Notes: generated by a model from the letters alone, not told the origin. 64,000 nucleotides of DNA from Catonia carolina (GCA_035578175.1 JAQMRL010000001.1:48755553-48819552); one strand, 5' to 3'. Positions 44,560-55,439 are shown, counted from the stretch's first letter. Program-made: numbers and translations.

Positions 44560-45480
44560 TTTTTTTTATCCGAGGCGGCGAGAAAAACTCATATTCACTC
44601 CCTCACGGTGGGGGAAGTAGTGTTGGACTCAATTGAGGCGTCCTCGTCCAGCCCCAAGGAGGCCGCAACCACTTACAAACCAAAAACCCACCGCCTGGCC
44701 ACTTGATCCGACATCAGAAAAGAACCCTCCACCTTCCTCAGAACTGTTTATATAATAATACAAGGGAAATGTCGGGTTAAAAAAATTACATACTTTCAGC
44801 GGGGCGTGGGAGGAAACCGGAGCCTAATTCCCCTCTCGCTGTCACTGGCCAACACTCACTGTCTCACTTTCATTTATCTCTTTCATCACTAGCTCAAGAA
44901 ATTAGTGTGCCTACCTTCTGAGATCGGGACAGGATTGATTTACTGTTGGAGAGGGCGATCTTGCTGATCTCCAGATGTCTCCTACCTCCGCAGTCACCCG
45001 ACCACCCTCTCCGCAAACTGAGCGACCAACTTCCAGCTCTCCTCATCCCGCAGCATCACTGCCCCTACTCTCTCTGGGATCCACTGTCCAACGCCCATCT
45101 TCTCAGATGTATCCATTCTGTCGAGGCCAAAATAGGGAGATCTTTCAAAAATATGCTCAACGGACTCCTCCTCTTCACTGTCGCACAGTCGACATTTCGG
45201 TACTTCATTAAGTTTGAACCTCGTCAAATATGTCCCAAAGCAACCATCCCCTATTAGGAACTGCGTCAGTTCGTGGGTGGTATCATCAAATGTCCTTCTT
45301 ATCCACACCTCGACATTTGGAATAAACCACCTTGTTCACTCCCCGAACCTAGCTTCGCTCCATCTCCTCTGCCACCTGCTGAGTAATCGACATTCCTCTT
45401 TATCAGCACCAGTTTGCTGCTCTTCCCTCCCGCACGCCACTAGATCCAATGGAGGCATCATGAAATTACCAGGGTGCCAC
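44560..45480 (-). pseudogene. R1-clade LINE, 3-prime fragment
   Basis: Minus-strand coding remains from about 45450 to 44994 include MMPPLDLVACGREEQQTGAD, EECRLLSRWQRRWSEARFGE, a TGA, then TRWFIPNVEVWIRRTF and HELTQFLIGDGCFGTYLTRF, ending with a zinc-finger-like CRLCDSEEEESVEHIFERS. R1-clade ORF2 proteins end with WQ-x-x-W, G-x-WT-x-x-IP, LTQ-x-L-x-GHGCF and a CCHC motif, all recognisable here. The TGA replaces the Trp of the G-x-WT motif (TGG to TGA), and the last zinc ligand is Ser instead of Cys. A GC-rich 3-prime UTR follows to about 44560, where an A-rich tail begins. The reverse transcriptase core and endonuclease are absent. It cannot make a functional protein. Confidence 0.75.
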
Positions 45481-45489
45481 GAAGATACA

Positions 45490-47270
45490 GTTCCATAAAT
45501 ACAACACCTTAATAAAAAAGATCATTATCCAAATAGATACACCGACTTTTGAGGTAGCCGTACAACAGTAGGCCTACCTACGTATTATACATAACTATTT
45601 GTACATAATATTTCTATTTATTAGAAACCCTATTTATTAGCGTTAATATTTACATTAACATTTTGAAATCTCAGTCCTACTAGAGAATTCTGGAACGAAC
45701 ACTTTCCTTTTAGATATTGTCACAAAACTTTGATGTACAGGTTTATCCGCAATTTAGTCTAAACAATTTTACATAATAGAATTTTTCTGAATGAAGGAAA
45801 AGTCTCATATAAAAATACCAAATAGTGTTTTTATTAAAAGACTCTGGAACAAAATTAATTTCAAAAACCGAATATACTGTAATAAAATAATATTCATGTA
45901 TTTAGTATTTTGAACTGGATGGTGCAATACACATTCTTCTTTACCATCTGTACACTTCATTTTATTTGAAAAATATTTATCATATCTACTGAAAATAACT
46001 ACTACTAAACTCGATTTTAAACAGATATTTATTAATATTAAACAAAATATTTTTAAATAACGTTCAATACTTGTATTAAATTAATTTTTTAATGTAAAAG
46101 GCATTATTCACAGGCTGACAGCTTAAATTTTATTGCCCGTATTCCTCGAGTCATTACATGTAAAATACCTGTACAAAATCTAATAGAAGAATAATAAAAT
46201 TACTAAAAGGAGCATCTGTTTGGTTACGGTACTTTACTGCAGAATCAAATCCCACAAATATTTCAATGTGTTTATTTAAAATGCGTGAGTTAATTACATT
46301 TAAATTGTTAAGTGTGTTTACATTCTTCGTTGAATATTCTACTTAATTTCTTTTGCATCTGGTTACTATTGCAGTACGTGAGTTTGTTTATATTATTTTA
46401 GATTACTGAACGCGATTCGTGTTCAGTGATTTAAGTAAATTGGGAAGATCAAGGTTGTTTACTTAAAAAAAATTTATTTTTGGTTACAAAAAGTCTGTAT
46501 ACTTCATTATTGATACTTTCTGTCGTAGCTCTAGAATAGCAGTCTATGTTCCAGTACGTCGTTGATCTAAGATCCAATTCAATTGATCAAAATTGTTGTA
46601 AATTTAAGAAGTAATTTAAAAATAATCATAAAAAATAATAATCAAAATTGAATAATTTCTAATTTAAAATTTAAGTATTCTAAACAGTAATTAAATATAT
46701 TAAGATGAAAATTATAAGAAGAAAATAAAACATTCAAAAAATTGATTCCAGAAACCAAATATCTCAAATTAAACAAGAAAAGATTGTATAATTTTAATTA
46801 AATAATTTGAAACAATAATAAAATAAGTAAAGGAAAATATTACATTAAATAATAGATATTGCTATATATAATAGTAAAATAAATAATAATTAATTAAAAT
46901 ATTTGGATTTATATCATAGTGTCATCAATAAATCAATCAATCATTCAAAATAATTCTTGTAACATGTTATCCTTATCAATTTTTCAATATATTCGTACTT
47001 CATTCATTTTTCAATTCAATTTCGGCCCATTTCATTTATTTCATTTTATTACATAGCCATACCAATTATTAATAGTTGTGAAAAGTTTAAAATGAAAAAT
47101 ATCGCATCTAGGGCAAAGTTTTGTTGTAAATTTTCTTAAAATATAAGCACGCGTCTCTAACTCGAGAACTTTCTTTGTCGAGAAATATGCGTGAATTAAA
47201 TAAATTAACAATTCTGTTTTTAAATCAACTAGTATAAAAAAATATTTAATTAAGATGAAGCATTACGAAA
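45490..47270. other. AT-rich DNA, nothing recognised
   Basis: Very AT-rich; a TAGGCCTA octamer at 45569-45576. No coding or repeat signal. Confidence 0.45.
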
Positions 47271-47291
47271 CGAATAAAAAACACTTTTTAG

Positions 47292-47553
47292 AATTCCTAC
47301 AATCAGTGTTGCTTCGATCAAGTCTAGTGTAATAAATCGATACGAAACATTTTCAGTTGACAAAGCGAACGATAGTAAAGCTAAAAATCTCGGTTACGAT
47401 TCTCTACTAGAATTAGAGAAATTTTCACATCGTCCAATTATATTTAGTGCTATACAACACATTGTCGCTAATGACCAAACAGTCGATGACGATAAAATTG
47501 AAGAGCAGGCAACCATACTAGGAAAAGACAGAACTGTGAACGTTGGAGCTTGA
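47292..47553 (+). CDS. candidate 3-prime terminal exon, unidentified protein
   Basis: A frame open from 47278 to a TGA at 47551-47553 contains no ATG. A pyrimidine-rich acceptor CTTTTTAG ends at 47291. The peptide (about 87 residues) has a balanced, protein-like composition: VASIKSSVINRYETFSVDKA, NLGYDSLLELEKFSHRPIIF, and an acidic stretch TVDDDKIEEQ before a C terminus DRTVNVGA. An AATAAA at 47645-47650 lies about 90 bp after the stop, as expected for a last exon. I do not recognise the family, the length is not beyond chance for this AT content, and a transposon origin is possible. Confidence 0.3.
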
Positions 47554-47659
47554 AAAAAGAACCTAAAAGTCTTACGAAAACCTTGTGGCTACAATACATA
47601 ACACTTGCAGCGTGATATATTATACTTATTAATTACTCAGAACAAATAAAAAACTCAAC

Positions 47660-49640
47660 TTAACTGACCGGTAACCAGCTACCGACCAAAATATTTTTAT
47701 TCTTCCTCTTTAAACGTTTAATTGTTATAAATAATTTTTTAAATTTAGAATAATAAATAACATTCATTTTTAATAATTTACTAATATTGTAATAATTTCA
47801 ATAATATTTATTTTGAAAATTTTTTAATTGTTTTTATACTAGAATAAATGACATGTTTTACAATAATGAAACCTCAAAACTGGCTGCTACACACTAGATG
47901 TTGACTAATTCTTACTAACGATAAATTGATTGAGCATTGTCTTGCTACTTCTGTGAAATGAGAAAATATTTTTTTTTTTTTTTTTTTGGGAATAATGATA
48001 CATAGTTTTACTTCCTAATTTAATGTATTATCATGAATTCATCTTGAATCACATTATTTTAGCATAACATATTTCATTTGAACTAATAGTAAATAAAGGA
48101 GTAGGCATCTATGTTGGCAAACATGAATATCAGAATATTCAAGCATTCAGCACTATCACTAGGCAGATTAAAAATCTTTTTTTAGTTTTATAGCAGTTGA
48201 TCTACAGCACTAGATCATTAACCGGAACCCAAAATTATATTCATGTATACTGACACGTCTTCATCCCTTTGATCCCTTAAGGCATAGCTCTTACAAGATC
48301 ACCTATTCACTCATTTCTAGGTCATCCTTGCTTTCTCCGTCTAGCTGAAACCCGTACTCAAATCTTTTGTGGCCCTATCCTCTTTCATACAGATGATTGT
48401 ATCAGATAATTTGTCTTTATTTCAATCTATCGATTAATAAAAATGATGTGTAAACTTCTTGAAAGGTTTTTTCATTCTTAACTCGATCTAGCAGTTAACT
48501 GCCAACTTTACAAGACATGCTTTTTCAAATTTTTATGTATTACAAACAACAATATGTACCTAATGTATTTATCAATCATTTAATATAATTAAAATAAGTA
48601 AAAACCAAAAAAATATACTGACTTGAATTTACTTAGAAATATATATTTCAATTTCTAAAAAATACCGCTGTTGATAACCCTGCATAGGATATTTGATAAA
48701 ATAGATTGAAATTATATTTATCCTTTTTGTACAATTTTCTTATCGGTATTGAAAAAACAAAACATTAGGAATCCTCTTAGTTCTGTAATAATTACATTCG
48801 TGTATTTGTTGTAGTCTCATTTAAGCTCAAAATAATAACACACCGAACGTTGAACGTGTAATACAAAGCAGCACTTTAATTTACAAGTATATATTTTCAA
48901 TGTTACTTAGAAGCTTATTCAAAATAGCCATTGTAAGAGAAAAATAAACAAATCGACGAGTGGGAGTTACAAAAAAGTAAAAACGGTACAGAATTTTGTT
49001 AAATTTAATTGTGTGTTTAGGTGAACAACGAAAGAAAAATAGTTTAACAAAAGATTAGCGTCTTCATTAAAATCTAAAAAGCATGTACTTTATTTAATGT
49101 AAACAGCCGTCTGATTTATTACAAACATGTTGTGCTAATTAACCTTAGAATACTTACTGTTTATTAAATTCTATCTGTACATACCCTATACTGTTTGTTT
49201 TACACGTGTTCAACAAAATCTGGCTCGCTCATCGTGTTTTATCAAGTTCAAACACCCAAATATCTTATTTAAATTTTTAAGTGTTTTACAATGCACTTGT
49301 AGTCTTGTCTGTCAATTACGATGATGGAAAGTTGAAAAATTTCACACTTTTCGTAATATTTTGGCAATACCACATTTTGTCATTCTTAATCGCGAAACCA
49401 CAATACAAATTAAAAAAATATAGTAGGCTACTACACAAAATAAAATCTACATCCTAAACAAAATGCTATATGTAAAATTCCATTATAGCCGTTTTCATTT
49501 TATGAAATAAACAGTCTGGAACTTGATTGAAAATTTGGTGCTTCAACTGTATTTCTTTCAGCCAAGCGTCTTAAATTTCCTTTAGACAAAGTTCTGAACA
49601 AAATAATTAATACTTTTATACAGATTTGGATACAAGAGAG
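47660..49640. other. AT-rich DNA, nothing recognised
   Basis: A T-run of about 18 at 47970-47987 may mark an old retroposon end. Nothing else seen. Confidence 0.45.
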
Positions 49641-49649
49641 TGATTACCG

Positions 49650-49850
49650 GTGTGTTTTGATTGTTCTAGGTTCAATTAACAATCAACCATACTCTTTCAG
49701 GAATGGTCGGCCTGTGTCTGTACAAGATATACCTCATTTACACGTCATACATAAATCATCCTCATCTCATCGAATGATGGGGTTGCTTAGTGTTGCTTAT
49801 TCATTGCAATGTACACACATTAGGGATAAAAAACGTTTTACATATAAATT
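49650..49850 (+). mobile_element. SINE family S4, tail portion
   Basis: It shares with 53215-53400 the blocks GGTTCAATTAAC, ACCATACTCTTTCAGGAATG, TCGGCCTG, CTGTACAAGA, CGTCATAC and CACATTAGGGATAAAAAAC. The tRNA-like head found upstream of the second copy is not visible here. Confidence 0.6.
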
Positions 49851-49977
49851 TCGCAAAGAGAATCTTAAGATTGAAATTAAAAAAACACAGTTTCGTGATT
49901 GAGGCAGAGTTGGCTGACGAGTCTTTTCAGAGGTACCTCTTACTACTACTTCTCCTCGTAATAGTCTCAGGAGCAAA

Positions 49978-50200
49978 TATAATCTTTTCTATAACCCTTT
50001 TCCATCCAATGCTGGATATACGCCTCTTCGAATTTCTTTTAGCTTTCCCATTCACCTCATCCCATCCGTCTTTCTGACTTCACCTACAGTCTTCCAACAC
50101 CTGTTCAGGTTTCAGGAGATCTCCAATGGATTACTCTGCGTACCCAACTCCCACTGCTCTGCCTCGCCACATGTCCAACCCATTTATTTTTGAGACCCGC
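49978..50200 (-). pseudogene. RTE-like LINE C-terminal relic
   Basis: The minus strand reads LKNKWVGHVARQSSGSWVRR then, after stops and frame changes, KKFEEAYIQHWMEKGYRKD. Many insect LINE proteins carry W-x-W-x-GHVAR and, at the very end, (L/F)EEAY(V/I)Q(Q/H)W. The region between (expected GRP-x-x-RW) is scrambled. No intact domain remains. Confidence 0.6.
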
Positions 50201-50339
50201 GAAACGTTCATCATTCACATTTGTTTTATCTCTGGTTACTTCATTTCTCATTTTCTCTTAAATCCTTAACATGTGTCTTCCCATTTACCTTTCAGCAATT
50301 CCATGTGTCTGATACTTTCTTTGTCAAGGCAATGGTTTA

Positions 50340-51010
50340 CAGCTCATACGTAAATACTGAAATACCTATATAGGTAATACTGTAGCAAATTCGGTAAATT
50401 AATTCAAATAAAATTACATTCATTTTTAAAAAAATTGTCTTATTTTATTTTTCATTGAAGGAAAGCAACCATAATTTTTATTTAAAGAGACTGATAATCT
50501 CCAGGATCAATAATCTACTAAAAACCCTGAATTTGAATCTCGATTAGTCGTTATTTTGAAGGACAATATTTGCAAACATTCACGCGCATAAACTTAAAAA
50601 TAACACTTCTTGGCTTTTGCGGTCACGAAACATGACGTCCCTAGAAGACAAATATGGTAAGGACAAAATTATAAAAAAATAAAAAAACAATACAAATTGT
50701 TAATGGGTTAACCAGTAATATACTATAGCTATTCAAAAAATAAATTTCATTCTATTCTTATTTTGTTTCATCTTACAGATGAAAAGTTTTCTGACGTATT
50801 AAATTTGAAGTCTGTTAAGCTTTTAGTCATAAATTTCTTTATAACTGTACCAGAAAATAGTTAAACAGGAATTTGGTAAATATTCAAGATTCCAGTGTAA
50901 TGATTTACGTTTTTATTTATAACATATAGACATAAGTATTCAGAATTTATTATTAAAGACGAATAGAACAATAAATTTTGGCAAACGAACATGACACTAA
51001 AAACAATACA
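50340..51010. other. AT-rich DNA, nothing recognised
   Basis: No coding or repeat signal seen. Confidence 0.4.
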
Positions 51011-51017
51011 TCATTTT

Positions 51018-51281
51018 TCAAGGTCGATCAAGTTTAGTAATTCGTTCTCTTGTGCGGATCCTAATAACTCTTCGCTGAAGGTTTGCCCCTGGTTTGCTGT
51101 AGTGTTTCGTAGTATTCAATAAAGTAACATCGATCCAATACGTTCGTGGTACTCTTATTAAGAGCTGTACTGTATAATCCGGAATGATGTCAGCGGTAAC
51201 AGTAGCATTAGCATAATTTTTGACTGCGCGCCTCGTCTCTTCTAAGCCACTGGTCCTTTCGGTCCTCAAGGACAGGGGCAA
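51018..51281 (-). pseudogene. possible LINE ORF2 C-terminal fragment
   Basis: An 87-codon minus-strand frame reads TADIIPDYTVQLLIRVPRTY followed by WIDVTLLNTTKHYSK and ends with the basic RTRERITKL. Several arthropod retrotransposon proteins have a C-terminal segment T-D-R-x-(I/V)-x-x-NRPDI-x-x-(K/R)-x-x-x-x-T-Y-x-IDV-x-x-(P)-N-T, which this resembles in order and spacing, with NRPDI changed. The region is less AT-rich than its flanks. Identification rests on that resemblance. Confidence 0.38.
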
Positions 51282-51544
51282 AGAGCTCGTGAGTTTTTAG
51301 TATTGTGATATATATTATAAAATGCTACTGTATTGTTTTCATGATCAAAACTCCTAAACGATGGTTTTTACTGGGCGTTCATGTATCGGAATTTTATCGT
51401 TATAATAAAACCCATAAAATCTATATTTTACAAATATGAAAAAAACATGAAAAATGGAATACAAATCTTAAAAAGTTAAAGCATTGAATCGGATTACGTA
51501 GAATGGTGTGTAAAAAAATTTTGAAATATTTTGTTATTTTTTTT

Positions 51545-52051
51545 AACATAGGCCTAGTTACTAAAATTTAAGACTCCAACCGTTAATCGTATAAAAACCG
51601 TATAATCTTTAGCAACTAGAGAGGATTACGGAACAGTATCAAAATAATTAAATAATTTTTAAAATAATATTATTATTCGGTAAATATTTTTTTCTTTTCA
51701 TCATAGCTACTAAAATTTGTGACTACAACCGTCAATCGTATAAAAACCGTATAATCGTTAGCGACTAAAGAGGATTACGGAACAGTATCAAAATAATTAT
51801 TTTTTTTTTAAATAGTCTAATTATTATTAGGGAAATAATTTTTTCTTTTTATCATAGCTACTAAAATTTGTCACTACAACCGTTAATGGTATAAAACCCG
51901 TATAATCTTTAGCGATTAGAGAGGATTACGGAACAGTATCGGAGAGTTTTAACATGTCAAAACTTTCCAGACCCTAGTCGGGAAATCCAAACCCAGGATC
52001 TTCCGCTTTTATGTTCGGCGTGATGTTGCAATAATGACTACGCTGATATAA
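51545..52051 (-). mobile_element. S1-like SINE with three tandem tail units
   Basis: Units starting CTAAAATTT at 51561, 51710 and 51861 repeat with a period of 149-151 bp. Each contains CGTATAATC, TTAGC(A/G)A(C/T)TA and GAGGATTACGGAACAGTATC, i.e. an S1-variant tail. Only the unit farthest from the A-rich end continues into a tRNA-like head (forward AGACCCTAGTCGGGAAATCC, about 51967-52051). The arrangement is one head followed by three tails. Confidence 0.7.
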
Positions 52052-52059
52052 TACTATCA

Positions 52060-52325
52060 CTGCGTAACTACACAATGTATCTAGCGTGACGTCCGGAAAT
52101 GATTAAATCATTTCTGTTTGTGTTCTCGTAGTCTGCTAATGATGTGTTACAAACAAATTGTGTGAGAGTTGTCTCGTAAAACTGAAATGCATCCGGATCT
52201 ACTTTTAACTTTGATTATGTCGTCGGTAAACGACGATAACACGCCTAGTTCAGAAAATATTTCTAGTTTAGATCAAAACGATTCTGAATCAGAAAGATTT
52301 TACTGTATATTAGCATTTTTGTGTG
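52060..52325. other. no assigned feature
   Basis: Contains the start of a plus-strand frame (52169-52405) reading an acidic segment NDDNTPSSENISSLDQND and a Phe/Leu-rich membrane-like stretch that runs into the RepA fragment. I cannot support it as a gene. Confidence 0.3.
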
Positions 52326-52329
52326 TATT

Positions 52330-52400
52330 ATTATTTTTGTTTTACTTAGTAAAGCCTCTAGAGGTTCAAACTAGCCGTTCGGCTGATGAAATAAAAAACA
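52330..52400 (+). mobile_element. RepA 3-prime fragment (5-prime truncated)
   Basis: GTTTTACTTAGTAAAGCCTC, GAGGTTCAAACTAGCC and TTCGGCTGATGA match the last 75 bp of RepA. The rest is missing, consistent with an incomplete reverse transcript. Confidence 0.7.
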
Positions 52401-52647
52401 CATAGAGGATCAATTTCATTGAGGCTTTACAGTCCTTTAAAAAGCCCATTTATCAGCTTCTTGTCTTTTAAATTCTTCTCGTTTTAAAAATCTTCTGCTA
52501 TTTCCCTTCTTCTTTTAACTTCCACCTTAAAAAGTCATCTGTCAATGTTAACCCCAATTCTCAGTTGAAAACACGCCCCTTTCCTTGCACCTGTCTTTCT
52601 TAAAGATTGTATTAATTTTAAATAATCGACAATTTATTGTTCTGATA

Positions 52648-53400
52648 ACCGACCGGGTTGGTTTAATGGTAAGGGCATTGCTACGCGTGGTGTTCAGGGG
52701 CGGTTTCAGGGAAGGGGCCATGGGGGCCATGGCCCCCCCCCGAAATACAAGGAAAACTTAGTTTAATATTTTCTATAAGCTATTATTTCTAACAAAACTG
52801 AATCCCAATACTCGTACCTATCAATTAACAATAATTATTTTAGTATAAAAATGAGTCAAACAAAGTATCTATTTTTAAATAGTATTAAGATAACAATCAG
52901 TGTCAGTAGTCAAAAGCCACTCGCATCCAGTCAGCACCTTGAAAATTTCTCTATGAATTAAAATTGTGGTTACAGCAATACAGCATAAAAGAGGACTTTT
53001 CAATGACTCAATTACAAACTATGTATTACAAATTATGTAGTAAAAGCTACATAAAAACAAGATAGCCCCCCCCCCCCCGAAAATCAGCCCTGGAACCGCC
53101 TCTGGTGTTGTTAAGTCAGATGTTTAACAGTTGATTTTTGAAGACGATGGTTCCTGGTTCAAATCCTATAAAGGTAGTTACTTTTATACGGATTTTAATA
53201 CTGGACAGTGGTTACTGATGTACTTTGATGTTTAAGGTTCAATTAACCATACCCTCTCAGGAATCATCGGCCTGAATTTGTACAAGAATACATATCATTT
53301 ATATGTCGTACATATTATTATCGTCATCTCATTGACATGGGATTAATTTTATTGTTCTTAAATTGAACATATTGCTGCGTAAACACATTAGGGATAAAAA
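52648..53400 (+). mobile_element. SINE family S4, split by a MITE
   Basis: The left part has an A-box-like GGGTTGGTTTAATGGTAAGG (about 52655). After the MITE (52695-53104) the sequence resumes through GACGATGGTTCCTGGTTCAA, with a B-box-like GGTTCAAATCC near 53156. A tail shared with 49650-49850 follows (CCCTCTCAGGAATCATCGGC, CACATTAGGGATAAAAAAC). Removal of the insertion would bring A- and B-boxes about 90 bp apart. Gene product: a short pol III type RNA if ever transcribed. Confidence 0.6.
52695..53104. mobile_element. hAT-like MITE, 410 bp
   Basis: Ends are CAGGGGCGGTTTCAGGG and, reverse-complemented, CAGAGGCGGTTCCAGGG: 17-bp inverted repeats with two mismatches. Flanking octamers GTGGTGTT (52687-52694) and GTGTTGTT (53105-53112) differ at one base and fit the 8-bp duplications of hAT transposons, whose ends often begin CAG(G/A)GGCG. 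Inside the left end is the perfect palindrome GGGGGCCATGGCCCCC (52722-52737); a C13 tract lies near the right end. No transposase is encoded, so it depends on an autonomous hAT elsewhere. Confidence 0.82.
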
Positions 53401-53409
53401 ACTTAAAAA

Positions 53410-53775
53410 AATTATTCCAATTCTGATAATATTGTTATAAATTGTACAGCTGGAATATCCTATAAACAAATTTTCTCTTCGCCCATTGCCTTGTAAGTAC
53501 ACTCATTATTCTAGCCTATGAGACATGCGTAATTACACTTTATTTGTGTTTTTTATTTTGCGTGACTGTTGTTATGAGTAATCCGACATAAAAAATGGAT
53601 ATTAATAAATTATTACAGTTTTATTCAAAACAATAAATGACTAATTATGTTTGTTTTATACTTTTGTTTTGTACTTAAATTAATTTTCTTCGAAGTATAT
53701 GTATGCCTATCAATAAACCTGTTCAACTTTGTCTTTACACAAATTATACTATAATATGACTCCTAGGCTGTATAT
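53410..53775. other. AT-rich DNA, nothing recognised
   Basis: No coding or repeat signal seen. Confidence 0.4.
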
Positions 53776-53971
53776 AACATTGACTCTGGCCGCCTCCGTA
53801 GCGTAGTGGTAACGCACTGGCCTACCACGCGGAGGTCCCGGGTTTGATTCCCGGCTAGGGTCTGGAAATTATAACAAGTCACAACCCAACGTTCCATAAC
53901 CCACTGTAGTCGCTAATGACCAAGCTGTTGATGCGACTTTAAATAAACAAAAAAAAAACAACATTGACTCT
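53776..53971. repeat. 12-bp target-site duplication of S1 SINE
   Basis: AACATTGACTCT at 53776-53787 and 53960-53971. Confidence 0.92.
53788..53959 (+). mobile_element. SINE family S1, full copy (tRNA-Val-derived)
   Basis: A 172-bp element with a perfect 12-bp duplication AACATTGACTCT (53776-53787 and 53960-53971). The head resembles tRNA-Val: GCGTAGTGGTAACGC (A-box), anticodon-loop region GGCCTACCACGC with TAC in the anticodon position, and GGGTTTGATTCCCGG (B-box). A body CTAGGGTCTGGAAATTAT and tail GTCGCTAATGACCAAGCTGT lead to TGATGCGACTTTAAATAAA and an A-run. It would be transcribed by RNA polymerase III and moved by a LINE. This is the reference copy for S1 in the window and the youngest-looking. 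Confidence 0.92.
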
Positions 53972-53974
53972 TTT

Positions 53975-54715
53975 TAAAGATATGTACTGAAAACAGGAAT
54001 AGAAAACGTAGTTGACATAAGTGTGTGTATGATAAATGTACTCAAGATGAGTTCTGACCGTGATCATTATTCCTTATAAACAGGTTTCAATTTTAAATTG
54101 CAAAAATTAATTATTGCATCCTGTTAAATATAGTGCATAACTAACAGTAGTCGCATTGATTCGCTAAAATTAATTAAACATGCACTGAATTTGCCTTTTA
54201 AACTTTAGATAAGTATACCATAAAATATAAATTCCATGGTTGATATTGTTATATAGTAATGCAATTTATTGTATACTAGCATACAATTTATTTTAATTAT
54301 TCTTTAAGCGTACTATATTAATTTGCTTATAAAGAGTGTGCTTATAGGAAAGATACTCAAGATTTATGCGTCTGCAAGACTAAGTCTTAAGCCATGTTAT
54401 AACGGTCTTGTTCGTGAAGCATACAAGAATTATTTTGATATAGTCTCACGAAGAGAATATTATTCATTAACGGATATAAGGCTCCTACAAATCTCATAGT
54501 ACAGAGAGCACTACTCACGAAAGAAAGTTATCGGGGAACATTCTAGATTAATTTTATTGCTACAGAACAATTAGAAAAATAATTTATCAACTTCGCGGTC
54601 TTTTTATAGAATAATCTGACATTCAGTTAAACTAGCTTTCTGTATCTAAGCTACACAAAACTTTACTCCCCCTCGAAAAAAAATAAATGTTGACTCAGTA
54701 ACTTTCAAGAAAATT
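53975..54715. other. AT-rich DNA, nothing recognised
   Basis: No coding or repeat signal seen. Confidence 0.4.
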
Positions 54716-54721
54716 CTTTTT

Positions 54722-55430
54722 CTATTCTAATATTACAAAGAAGTAACGTTTATTTGTTTGTTTGTACTAGTTAATCTCAGAAACTATCCAACCGATTTAA
54801 ACTATCTCTGGCAGAAAGCTCTAGCTTTCTGAGTAACATAGGCTGTATGGCTTTACGTGATTATTAAATTAAAAAAAGTTGTGATAATTAACATGAAATC
54901 ATCTTTTAGATTGTTTGTTTGGGAATATTAGCTCCTCTATCTATTGTTATATCATATTATTATAATATAATATATGATATACATGTTTGATATTGTGCAG
55001 TCACAGGTATCAGGTATGGTACAATAATCCTCCATCATAATGACATCGTCCTTTACTTTTACCTTTTCTCAAAATTTTTGACAGTTATGTATTTACGAGG
55101 CAGATATAAAAAAATAATGTCACACACGATTTCTGTATAGAAGTTTCGTAAAACTTCCAAAAATTAATGAGATCATACCATTTTTTAATAAATACATTTT
55201 TATCTACTTTTACTTTTTACATGTAGGCTATAGGCCTTTACAATTATTCTCAGGTCGTATTTCTCCTTTTCCACTGATGATTCATATTGTCAATAAAACA
55301 GTTGTTCCCAATACTAATTGGTTTTGTTTCTACAGTCGTTATTTGTCTTTCAACGTGTAAGGTTGGGTGTGAAGTTAAACACTTTAAGTTTATCGTGAAG
55401 CGCAAGAAGCAAGGGGTGGCTAGCCGTTCA
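54722..55430 (+). repeat. Helitron-like repeat H, copy 3 (longest)
   Basis: It begins TCTATTCTAATATTACAAAG, continues AACGTTTATTTGTTTGTTTG, TTAATCTCAGAAACTA and TTTCTGAGTAACATAGGCTG as in copies 1 and 2, and ends near GAAGCGCAAGAAGCAAGGGG, TGGCTAG. The TC start and a CTAG near the 3-prime end agree with a non-autonomous Helitron, but the expected terminal hairpin is weak and no A/T flank fits at the left. Boundaries are approximate. Confidence 0.42.
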
Positions 55431-55439
55431 TAAAATTTA

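Noticed and set aside
44946..45498. Three plus-strand frames of 78-103 codons as genes
   Set aside because: They are antisense to the R1-clade relic, whose minus-strand motifs are clear.
53788..53865. A functional tRNA-Val gene
   Set aside because: The stretch is part of a 172-bp element with a SINE tail and target duplication, and its stems do not pair fully.
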